A stretch of 6,436 nucleotides of DNA. Source: Croceicoccus sp. (GTDB taxonomy: Bacteria; Pseudomonadota; Alphaproteobacteria; Sphingomonadales; Sphingomonadaceae). The DNA lies in contig JAPYSD010000219.1 of the NCBI GenBank assembly GCA_029936705.1, positions 1 through 6,436 of the forward strand. The letters are read 5' to 3'. The notes beneath the pieces were generated by a model. The model did not search any database and was not told the origin of the DNA. It worked only from the letters and a program-made list of their open reading frames with translations. Shown here one piece after another: positions 1-5,435 of this stretch (within the stretch, counting starts at the first letter, position 1; every line of letters begins with the position of its first letter). A program made the translations under genes and the position numbers.

Positions 1-354
1 GCCGCCGCGCTGCTGCCGGTGGGCCAGCTTGCCGACATCTCGAACTCGGGCACGTTGTTCGCCTTCTTCATGGTGGCGATCGCGGTGCTGATCCTGCGCC
101 GCCGCGACCCCGGCAGAAAGCGCCCGTTCCGCACGCCCGCGGTGTGGGTCGTCGCTCCGCTGGCCGCCACGGGCTGCGTCGCCCTGTTCGTCAACCTGCC
201 GTTCGAGGCGATGCTGGTCCTGCCCGTGTGGGGCGCGATCGGGCTGGCGGTCTATTTCCTCTATGGCCACCGCCACAGCCATGTCGGCCGCGGTTTGATC
301 GAGGTGCACGATCAGGACCGGGACGCGCCGCAGCCCCCGGTTGCCGACCATTGA
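1..354 (+). CDS. APC-superfamily amino acid permease, C-terminal fragment
   Basis: The reading frame is open from the first base and gives 117 residues before TGA at 352-354; the start lies outside the window. The fragment has three hydrophobic segments (about residues 16-32, 47-65 and 70-88), matching the last three of the 12 membrane helices in amino acid/polyamine permeases of the CAT/YfnA-like group. Family-typical features are the loop RRRDPGRKRPFRTP after the first helix, where the R-PFRTP motif is very characteristic, and the WGAIGLAVYFLYGHRHS ending of the last helix. A short hydrophilic acidic tail follows. The protein should sit in the inner membrane and move amino acids by proton- or substrate-coupled transport; the substrate cannot be told from this end. 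The ATG at position 70 and the GTG at 19 are internal codons, not starts. An inverted repeat 27 bases after the stop probably ends the transcript. Confidence 0.9.
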   Translation, partial: AAALLPVGQLADISNSGTLFAFFMVAIAVLILRRRDPGRKRPFRTPAVWVVAPLAATGCVALFVNLPFEAMLVLPVWGAIGLAVYFLYGHRHSHVGRGLIEVHDQDRDAPQPPVADH

Positions 355-381
355 TCGGACCCGAGAAAATAATGAGGCGAG

Positions 382-417
382 AATGTGGCAGGACTATGGA
401 CAGCCTGCCACATTTAG
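382..417 (+). terminator. Strong inverted repeat, probable terminator of the permease gene
   Basis: The arms at 382-392 (AATGTGGCAGG) and 404-414 (CCTGCCACATT) pair perfectly over 11 bp around an 11-base loop. The descending arm runs into TTTAG, so the U-tract is short. It starts 27 bases after the permease stop and ends just before a candidate promoter of the next gene. The best reading is a weak-tailed intrinsic terminator. Because the arms are perfectly symmetric and sit beside a promoter-like TAGACA, a protein operator is an alternative. Confidence 0.55.
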
Positions 418-419
418 CC

Positions 420-447
420 TAGACAGTCCTTGCCGCTTCATTGTGAT
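420..447 (+). promoter_or_regulatory. Candidate sigma70-type promoter of the acidic lipoprotein gene
   Basis: TAGACA at 420-425 matches five of six -35 consensus positions, and TGTGAT at 442-447 matches four of six -10 positions, with 16 bases between them. Transcription would start near 454, giving a short leader that still contains the AAGGA ribosome site at 457-461. The call comes from consensus matching only, and alternatives in this AT-richer gap are possible. Confidence 0.35.
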
Positions 448-469
448 TCGGCATTCAAGGATTTTAGAC

Positions 470-718
470 ATGAAGAAGATCGCTCTCGTTCTTGCCGCCA
501 GCAGCGCCGCTTTCGCGATGACCGCTTGCTCGGAACCCACTGAAGAAGCGACCACCGAAGAAGCCGCTCCCGTCGAGGAAGTTGCTGCTCCCGTCGCTGA
601 AGAGCCTGCCATGGAAACCACCGACGTCATGACTGACGAGACGGTCGAAACGCCGGTTGCTGACGAAGCTGCTACCGACGCTGCCGACACCGCTGTCGAA
701 GCCGCCCCGGCCGAGTAA
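470..718 (+). CDS. Small, highly acidic alanine/glutamate-rich lipoprotein
   Basis: This encodes 82 residues. The start is ATG 470, with AAGGA at 457-461 spaced 8 bases upstream; the frame extends further up without a better start. Residues 1-19 form a lipoprotein signal peptide: KK at 2-3, a hydrophobic core, then MTAC with the lipidated Cys at residue 20. Ser follows the Cys, so the usual sorting rule predicts delivery to the outer membrane. The 63-residue mature part contains only C, S, E, D, A, T, V, P and M: 15 Glu, 5 Asp, 16 Ala, 10 Thr, and no Lys, Arg, His, aromatic, Leu, Ile or Gly. It should be an extended, disordered, strongly negative chain anchored by lipid. No catalytic domain is visible. 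Roles in cation binding, envelope spacing or surface charge are only guesses. The gene is isolated between a hairpin and a strong terminator, so it is probably monocistronic. Confidence 0.85.
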   Translation: MKKIALVLAASSAAFAMTACSEPTEEATTEEAAPVEEVAAPVAEEPAMETTDVMTDETVETPVADEAATDAADTAVEAAPAE

Positions 719-747
719 TCGCGCCGCCGGTTTCCACCGGTTCGAAG

Positions 748-783
748 ACGGCCCGCCTCCCACCCGGGAAGCGGGCCGTTTTT
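748..783 (+). terminator. Intrinsic terminator of the acidic lipoprotein gene
   Basis: Arms ACGGCCCGC (748-756) and GCGGGCCGT (771-779) form a perfect 9-bp GC-rich stem. Inside the loop, TCCC (758-761) can also pair with GGGA (766-769). Five T residues (779-783) follow. It lies 29 bases after the stop. A smaller hairpin, CCGGT-TTCC-ACCGG (727-740), stands between the stop and this terminator and may protect the 3' end. Two A residues before the left arm give the structure slight bidirectional character. Confidence 0.9.
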
Positions 784-830
784 CGTTGGTTCGCCCGGCA
801 TGTCTTGCGCTCGCGGTGCGGTCCGATCGA

Positions 831-858
831 TTGACCAAATCGTTTCAACGGTTACAAA
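831..858 (+). promoter_or_regulatory. Candidate sigma70-type promoter of the S9 peptidase gene
   Basis: TTGACC at 831-836 matches five of six -35 positions. TACAAA at 853-858 matches four of six -10 positions after a 16-base spacer. Transcription would start near 865, about 26 bases before the chosen ATG and just after the upstream terminator, which is where a promoter is required. No clear operator is visible around it. Confidence 0.45.
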
Positions 859-880
859 AGCGCGAAAATCCCCCGATCCA

Positions 881-885
881 AAGGA
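881..885 (+). promoter_or_regulatory. Ribosome binding site that decides the S9 peptidase start
   Basis: AAGGA at 881-885 lies 5 bases before ATG 891 but overlaps the alternative in-frame ATG at 885, which therefore has no properly spaced site. This favours ATG 891, although the two starts differ by only two residues (Met-Thr). Confidence 0.6.
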
Positions 886-890
886 TGACC

Positions 891-3050
891 ATGACCAGAC
901 TGGCCGCGCTGGGCGCAAGCCTCTCCGCCCTCACGCTCGCATTGTCCGCACCAGGCGCCGTGGCGCAGGAAACCCCGCCCGCGTCCGCGGCTTCCGCTCC
1001 CGGCGCCGCGCCGGTCACGGCCTCTGCCATGGGAAGCGAAAGCAGCGGGCCGAACCGGCGCTTCACCGGCGCCGACCTGTTCGACCTTGCCATCGCCTCG
1101 GACCCGCAGATCAGCCCGGACGGCTCACAGATCGCCTATGTCCGCCGGTCGAACGACATCATGACCGACAGCACGCGCAGCGCGATCTGGCTGATCGACA
1201 CGAAGAGGGGCGAACAGGTGCCGGTCACCGGCACGATGGGCGGTGCATTCTCGCCCCGCTGGTCGCCCGACGGAACCCGCCTCGCCTTCGTCTCGACCGA
1301 GGGCGGCAGCGCGCAGCTGTGGGTTCGCTGGATGGAGAACGGCGAAAGCGTGCGGCTGACGGGCCTGCCCACCAGCCCCGGCAGCATCGCGTGGTCGCCC
1401 AGCGGCGATTCGATCGCCTACAGCATGCTGGTCGAGAACAGCGGCATGCAGCTGGGCAGCCAGCCGCAGGGCAAGCCCGAGGGCGCGGAATGGGCAGCGC
1501 CACTCGAAATCTACGACCTCGTCACCTACCGCGCGGACGGCGCCGGCTATCTGAAGCCGGGGTTCGAGAAGATCTTCGTGGTCCCCGCCGCGGGCGGCGC
1601 GCCGCGGCAGCTGACCTTCGGCCCGTATCACGACGGCGGGCCGCTCGCCTGGTCCAGGGACGGGCGCACCATCTATTTCGGCGCGAACCGCAACGCCGAC
1701 TGGCAGACCGACCCGGTGGAGAGCGAGATCTGGGCGCTCGACATCGCCAGCGGCGCGCTGACGCAGCTGACCACGCGCGACGGGCCCGACAGCAGCCCCG
1801 CCGTTTCGCCCGATGGCAGGCTGATCGCCTATACCGGCTTCGACGATGCTGGCCGGGCGTACGAGAATGCCGACCTCTACGTGATGAATGCCGACGGCAG
1901 CAATGTGCGCAACCTCACGCAGGACTGGGACTTCAGCCCCGACGGGCTGCGCTGGGACGCCGACGGACGGGCGGTCTATGCGCAATATGACGTCGGCGGC
2001 GAGACCCGCGTGGCGCGCATCGCGCTCGACGGATCGGTGCGCGACGTGGCCAGCGGATTGTCGGGCGGCGGGCTGGACCGGCCCTATACCGGGGGCAGTT
2101 TCTCGGTCGCGGACAATGACGCCATCACCTTTACCGGCGGCACGACCGCCCGCCCTGCCGAAGTCAAGCTGGCCAAAGGCGGCGACACCAGGACGCTGAC
2201 CGACCTTAACCGCACGCTGCGCGAGGTGAAGTCGCTGGGCGAGGTGCGCAAGATCACCGCCAGCTCCAGCTTTGACGGGCAGCCAATCGACGGCTGGCTG
2301 ACCCTGCCGCCCGGCTACCGGGACGGGCAGCGCGTGCCGCTGATCCTGGAAATCCACGGCGGGCCCTTTGCCGCCTATGGTCCGCATTTCGCCACCGACA
2401 ACCAGCTCTATGCCGCGGCGGGCTATGCCGTGCTGTCGGCCAACCCGCGCGGCTCCACCAGCTATGGCGAGGCATTCGCCAACGGCATCGACAAGGCCTA
2501 TCCCGGCAACGACTATTTCGACCTGATGAGCATCGTCGACCGCGCCGTCGAACTGGGCATCGCGGACGAGAATGCGCTGTTCGTCACCGGCGGATCGGGC
2601 GGCGGCGCGCTGACCAGCTGGATCGTGGGCAAGACCGACCGGTTCAAGGCGGCCGCCGCGCAGAAGCCGGTGATCAACTGGACCACCCAGGCGCTGACAT
2701 CCGACGGTGCGGCCTTCTTCGGCCCGTACTGGATCGGCGCCCAGCCGTGGGAAGACCCCGAGGCGTTCTGGAAGGTGTCGCCGCTGTCGCTGGTCGGCAA
2801 TGTCGAGACCCCGACGCTGGTCGTGGTCGGCAGCGAGGATTACCGCACCCCGGTCAGCGAGTCCGAGCAGTACTACACCGCGCTGCGCCTGCGCGGCGTG
2901 CCCACCGCGCTGGTCAAAGTGCCCGGCGCCAGCCACGGCGGCATCGCCGCCCGCCCCTCGCAAAGCGCGGCAAAGGCCGCGGCGATCCTGGCCTGGTTCG
3001 ACAAATATCGCACCGGCTGGACGCCGCCCGCGGCGACCGGCACCGAATAG
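891..3050 (+). CDS. Exported S9-family serine peptidase (prolyl oligopeptidase / acylaminoacyl-peptidase type)
   Basis: This is a complete 719-residue protein. Residues 1-25 are a Sec signal peptide ending AVA before Gln26, so the enzyme works in the periplasm or outside the cell. A Pro/Ala/Ser-rich linker (about 26-55) follows. Next comes an N-terminal beta-propeller (about 66-430) with TolB/WD40-like repeats, seen as ISPDGSQIAY near 74, WSPDGTRLAF near 124, WSPSGDSIAY near 168, WSRDGRTIYF near 254, SPDGRLIAY near 306 and WDADGRAVY near 355. The alpha/beta-hydrolase domain starts near 454. It has HGGP at 489-492 (oxyanion region), the nucleophile Ser569 in GGSGGG, Asp650 in GSEDYRTP and His682 in GASHGG. 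All three catalytic residues are therefore present. The family cleaves short peptides, often dipeptides or acylated residues from the N terminus, and the propeller limits access to small substrates. Exact specificity cannot be read here. Length is normal for exported bacterial S9 enzymes. It is flanked by a terminator upstream and a hairpin downstream, so it is probably transcribed alone. ATG 885 is an equivalent alternative start. Confidence 0.95.
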   Translation: MTRLAALGASLSALTLALSAPGAVAQETPPASAASAPGAAPVTASAMGSESSGPNRRFTGADLFDLAIASDPQISPDGSQIAYVRRSNDIMTDSTRSAIWLIDTKRGEQVPVTGTMGGAFSPRWSPDGTRLAFVSTEGGSAQLWVRWMENGESVRLTGLPTSPGSIAWSPSGDSIAYSMLVENSGMQLGSQPQGKPEGAEWAAPLEIYDLVTYRADGAGYLKPGFEKIFVVPAAGGAPRQLTFGPYHDGGPLAWSRDGRTIYFGANRNADWQTDPVESEIWALDIASGALTQLTTRDGPDSSPAVSPDGRLIAYTGFDDAGRAYENADLYVMNADGSNVRNLTQDWDFSPDGLRWDADGRAVYAQYDVGGETRVARIALDGSVRDVASGLSGGGLDRPYTGGSFSVADNDAITFTGGTTARPAEVKLAKGGDTRTLTDLNRTLREVKSLGEVRKITASSSFDGQPIDGWLTLPPGYRDGQRVPLILEIHGGPFAAYGPHFATDNQLYAAAGYAVLSANPRGSTSYGEAFANGIDKAYPGNDYFDLMSIVDRAVELGIADENALFVTGGSGGGALTSWIVGKTDRFKAAAAQKPVINWTTQALTSDGAAFFGPYWIGAQPWEDPEAFWKVSPLSLVGNVETPTLVVVGSEDYRTPVSESEQYYTALRLRGVPTALVKVPGASHGGIAARPSQSAAKAAAILAWFDKYRTGWTPPAATGTE

Positions 3051-3058
3051 GCCGATCG

Positions 3059-3094
3059 GGGTCCGGCGGCGTCACGCGGCGCCATGCCGGACCC
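3059..3094 (+). terminator. GC-rich hairpin after the S9 peptidase gene
   Basis: GGGTCCGGC-type arms at 3059-3067 and 3086-3094 pair over 9 bp, and GGCG (3068-3071) can pair with CGCC (3080-3083) inside. The structure begins 9 bases after the stop. No T-tract follows, so it is not a classical intrinsic terminator. It could be a 3'-end stabilising stem, or a pause element with Rho-dependent termination further on. Confidence 0.4.
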
Positions 3095-3283
3095 GCCCAT
3101 CCGCGGTGCTGGCCGCAAATTTGCAGAACGCGCGCCGCGCAGTGGCTCTGCGGCGGCAAAAACGTGCCAGGCGATGGCTTTTCGGTGGCCGGACAGTGAC
3201 CGAAAGCGTGCTTCTGACTGGCCGAATCGGGCCGTTTTCGGTACCCTGCGGGAAGGGTGCGGATCCAGGTCTGGGGGGTCATC

Positions 3284-3595
3284 ATGTCCACGAATGCCAC
3301 GCAGTCGTCCGGTCAGGTCGAGCATTTTCCCAAGGCGCCCGCCGATCGCGCGCTCAGCGATCAACTGCGCCAATTGCGCGACCTCCTCCGCAGCGAGTTC
3401 CCCGATGCAGAGGGTGTATCCCTCTCCTTCGACGGCCAGCTTCGCGCCCATATCGACATCCGCAAGGGCGAGGAAATCCTGTTCGTCGAGACGAAGCTGT
3501 CATCGCTGGCAGGCGGCATATTCAGCCAGATCCAGCGCGGCCCCGCCCCGCACCACCCGTTCCTCCACCGGATCAGCGCAGCGGTTGACCGCTGA
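3284..3595 (+). CDS. Small conserved-looking protein of unknown function (103 residues)
   Basis: I do not recognise this family. The chosen start is ATG 3284, five bases after a run of six G (3273-3278) that can act as a weak ribosome site; an in-frame GTG at 3257 would add nine residues but has no spaced site. The protein is soluble in appearance, with no signal peptide or membrane segment. A polar N-terminus (1-19) is followed by a probable amphipathic helix (21-38, DRALSDQLRQLRDLLRSE). Alternating hydrophobic residues then suggest a beta-hairpin or small sheet (45-50, 53-60, 64-72). A Gly-rich turn GGIF (77-80) leads to a conserved-looking C-terminus with HHPFLHRI (90-97). Codon use and amino acid make-up look like real coding sequence in this frame. 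The gene stands alone, 233 bases after the peptidase and over 300 before the efflux genes, so context gives no functional hint. Confidence 0.75.
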   Translation: MSTNATQSSGQVEHFPKAPADRALSDQLRQLRDLLRSEFPDAEGVSLSFDGQLRAHIDIRKGEEILFVETKLSSLAGGIFSQIQRGPAPHHPFLHRISAAVDR

Positions 3596-3643
3596 AGCAA
3601 CGACTGCGTAGCGCCGCTGGCCGCGTACTATCGTTTGAATATC

Positions 3644-3660
3644 GCATCCGGAATGGATGC
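3644..3660 (+). repeat. Small inverted repeat downstream of the unknown gene
   Basis: GCATCC (3644-3649) and GGATGC (3655-3660) form a 6-bp stem with a 5-base loop, 48 bases after the stop of the 103-residue gene. There is no T-tract. It may be a weak terminator or have no function. Confidence 0.3.
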
Positions 3661-3912
3661 AATTCTGCGCGCGTAGTCAGACTAGACAGTGATCTGATTG
3701 AATAGATTGGCTATTTGCCCCTATCCGCGCCGGCCTGCCATCTCGTCGCAGCGATATCGCCTTGATCGATGAGGCAATCCGCCCGTTTTCTCCCCGTTCA
3801 ACAAGGGGAAGTTACGCACAGTCCCGCCGCCTGCGCGGGTGATGGGCTTGACCCGGGAAGAATAGACGGGCCACATCGCAAGGCATAACAAGCATTTGTC
3901 ACGAACATGCTC

Positions 3913-3917
3913 AGGGA
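3913..3917 (+). promoter_or_regulatory. Ribosome binding site that favours a GTG start for the efflux channel
   Basis: AGGGA at 3913-3917, within AGGGAAG, lies 10 bases before GTG 3928. It is inside the coding sequence if ATG 3907 is used instead, and nothing resembling a ribosome site precedes 3907 at the right distance. Confidence 0.5.
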
Positions 3918-3927
3918 AGCCACAATC

Positions 3928-5433
3928 GTGTTGATCCGCTACCGCGTTCTCGCGGCGACCGCTTCGACGGCTTTACTGGCAGGATGCATGGTCGGCCCCG
4001 ATTACGAGCCTGTGGAGCCATCGCAGCTGGGCGTGCCGCCACAATGGTCGGTCGGCGCGCCGGAAACCCGCCCCCCTACGCCCGAACAGCTGGTGGACTG
4101 GTGGCGCGAATTCGACGATCCGGTGCTGACCGGGCTGATCGAAAGCGCCATCGCGGACAACACCGACCTCGACGTGGCGCTCGCCCGCTTGCGGCAGGCG
4201 AGGGAAGCGCTAGTCGTCAGCCAGTCCGCGCTTTACCCGACGATTTCCGGCTCTGCGGGCTACAACCGCGTCGAACCGCTGCGCGGCGGGGGCACGGCCA
4301 TCACCCAGCCCGACGGCACCGTCGTCATCGCGGGCGGCGACGGGGTCGACAGTCTCTCGCTCGGCCTGGATGCCAGCTATCAGCTCGACCTGTTCGGGGG
4401 TAATCGCCGGTCGGTGCAGGCCAGCCGCGCCGAGCTTGAGGCTTCGGGCTTCGACTATGCCTCAACCCTGCGCGCGGTGGAGAGCGAGGTCGCCCGCAAT
4501 TACGTGCTCGCCCGCGCCTACCAGGCCCAGCTGGGCAATGCGCTGGCCAGCGTGGCGATCCAGGACGACAACCTCCAGATCGCGGGCTGGCGCGTCATGG
4601 CCGGGCTGGTCTCTGCCGTGGACGAGGAGCAGGCCCGCGCCAGCCGCGCGCAGTCTGCCGCCACCATCCCGCAGATCCGGCAGCAGTACAATGCGGCCGT
4701 CACGCGCATCGCGGTCCTGACCGGGCAGGCGCCAGGCGCGGTCCGCCCGCTGCTGGAAGAACCCGCGCCCATTCCGCAGGGCCCTGCCAGCCTGGGCGCC
4801 GACATTCCCGCCGACGTGCTGCGCCGCCGCCCCGACGTGCGCGCCGCCGAACGCCAGCTTGCCGCCGCCACCGCGCGGATCGGCGTGGCAGAGGCGCAGC
4901 TTTACCCCAACCTGTCGATCAGCGGCAGGGTGAACACCAATGCGCCCGACTTGTCCGGCCTGTTCGACGCGATCACCGGCAATCTGTTCGCGGGGCTGAC
5001 CCAGTCGATCTTTGCAGGCGGCAGGCTGGCCGCGCAGGCCCGTTCGGCAGAGGCTGCCGCGGACGGTGCCTTTGCCAGCTACCGCGGCACGGTGCTGACC
5101 GCGCTGGAGGATGTCGAGAACGCGATCGTCGCGCTGCAAAGCGCGCAGGAGCGCGAGGCCCAGTTCACCGTCGCGCGCGATGCCGCGCTCAACTCCGCGA
5201 TCTATGCCCGGTCCCAGTACCGCACGGGGCTGACCGATTTCACGACGCTTAACACGCAGGAAACCGCGCTGCTTTCGGCGCGTAACGGGCTGGTGCAGGC
5301 CCGCGCGGACCGGTCCAATGCGTTGATCGCGCTGTTCGACGCGCTGGGCGGCGGGTGGAACCCCGCCGGCGACTACCGCGATCCTCTCCTCCTTTCGCCG
5401 CTCTACGGCGACCCGACCGAAGGGCAGAACTGA
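3928..5433 (+). CDS. Outer-membrane efflux channel lipoprotein, OprM/NodT (TolC-like) family
   Basis: This encodes 501 residues from GTG 3928. From that start the signal peptide has normal length: MLIRYR, a hydrophobic core, then LLAGC with lipidated Cys20, followed by MVGPDYEP, the hallmark N-terminus of this family. ATG 3907 would add seven residues and lacks a ribosome site. Two outer-membrane efflux (OEP) repeats are visible. Family motifs include WWREFDDP (58-65), a helix rich in ARLRQAREAL, YQLDLFGGNRR (about 151-161), LRRRPDVRAAE (298-308), AEAQLYPNLSISG, SIFAGGRLAAQA and YRTGLTDF (431-438) near the end. The family forms trimeric beta-barrel plus alpha-helical tunnels that let drugs, metals or other substrates leave from the periplasm through the outer membrane. 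Its stop lies two bases before the start of the adaptor gene, so the two are co-transcribed and probably translationally coupled. The substrate is not predictable from this protein. Confidence 0.93.
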   Translation: MLIRYRVLAATASTALLAGCMVGPDYEPVEPSQLGVPPQWSVGAPETRPPTPEQLVDWWREFDDPVLTGLIESAIADNTDLDVALARLRQAREALVVSQSALYPTISGSAGYNRVEPLRGGGTAITQPDGTVVIAGGDGVDSLSLGLDASYQLDLFGGNRRSVQASRAELEASGFDYASTLRAVESEVARNYVLARAYQAQLGNALASVAIQDDNLQIAGWRVMAGLVSAVDEEQARASRAQSAATIPQIRQQYNAAVTRIAVLTGQAPGAVRPLLEEPAPIPQGPASLGADIPADVLRRRPDVRAAERQLAAATARIGVAEAQLYPNLSISGRVNTNAPDLSGLFDAITGNLFAGLTQSIFAGGRLAAQARSAEAAADGAFASYRGTVLTALEDVENAIVALQSAQEREAQFTVARDAALNSAIYARSQYRTGLTDFTTLNTQETALLSARNGLVQARADRSNALIALFDALGGGWNPAGDYRDPLLLSPLYGDPTEGQN

Positions 5434-5435
5434 TC

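Larger units (their letters stand above)
3596..3927. other. 332-base intergenic region of lower GC before the efflux operon
   Basis: No credible gene is seen on either strand. By count, 3661-3720 has 27 G/C in 60 bases, well below the surrounding genes. Visible elements are a hairpin GCATCC-GGAAT-GGATGC at 3644-3660, which may end the upstream transcript although it has no T-tract, and an imperfect dyad TCAGA-N11-TCTGA at 3677-3697. Further elements are a small stem TCCCC/GGGGA at 3791-3809 and a stem CCCGC/GCGGG at 3823-3839. A -35-like TTGACC at 3848-3853 has no good -10 at normal distance, and a -10-like CATAAC lies at 3884-3889. The efflux promoter should lie in this stretch, but I cannot place it with confidence. 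Confidence 0.6.

Noticed and set aside
419..427. The 9-mer CTAGACAGT occurs both here and at 3682-3690
   Set aside because: A shared 9-mer without extension or a common -10 element is too weak to call a regulatory repeat.
657..890. Upstream extension of the peptidase frame
   Set aside because: The extension would overlap the lipoprotein gene and run through its terminator. The signal peptide begins properly only at 885/891, with AAGGA next to it.
394..918. Minus-strand frames opposite the acidic lipoprotein gene
   Set aside because: The low-complexity Ser/Ala/Val product is the complement of the Glu/Ala/Thr-rich coding sequence. The plus frame has a ribosome site, lipobox and terminator.
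1125..2963. A 612-codon open frame on the minus strand opposite the S9 peptidase gene
   Set aside because: It is the antisense of a clear peptidase gene in GC-rich DNA, where long minus-strand frames arise from codon bias. The translation is Arg/Ala/Gly/Val-rich without domains.
3084..3611. A 175-codon plus-strand frame overlapping the 103-residue gene
   Set aside because: It is Arg/Ser/Ala-rich with no pattern, as expected of an out-of-frame reading. The frame from 3284 has far more protein-like composition.
3751..3760. 10-bp palindrome GCGATATCGC in the gap before the efflux operon
   Set aside because: Several palindromes of this length are expected by chance in 6.4 kb, and nothing beside it supports an operator role.
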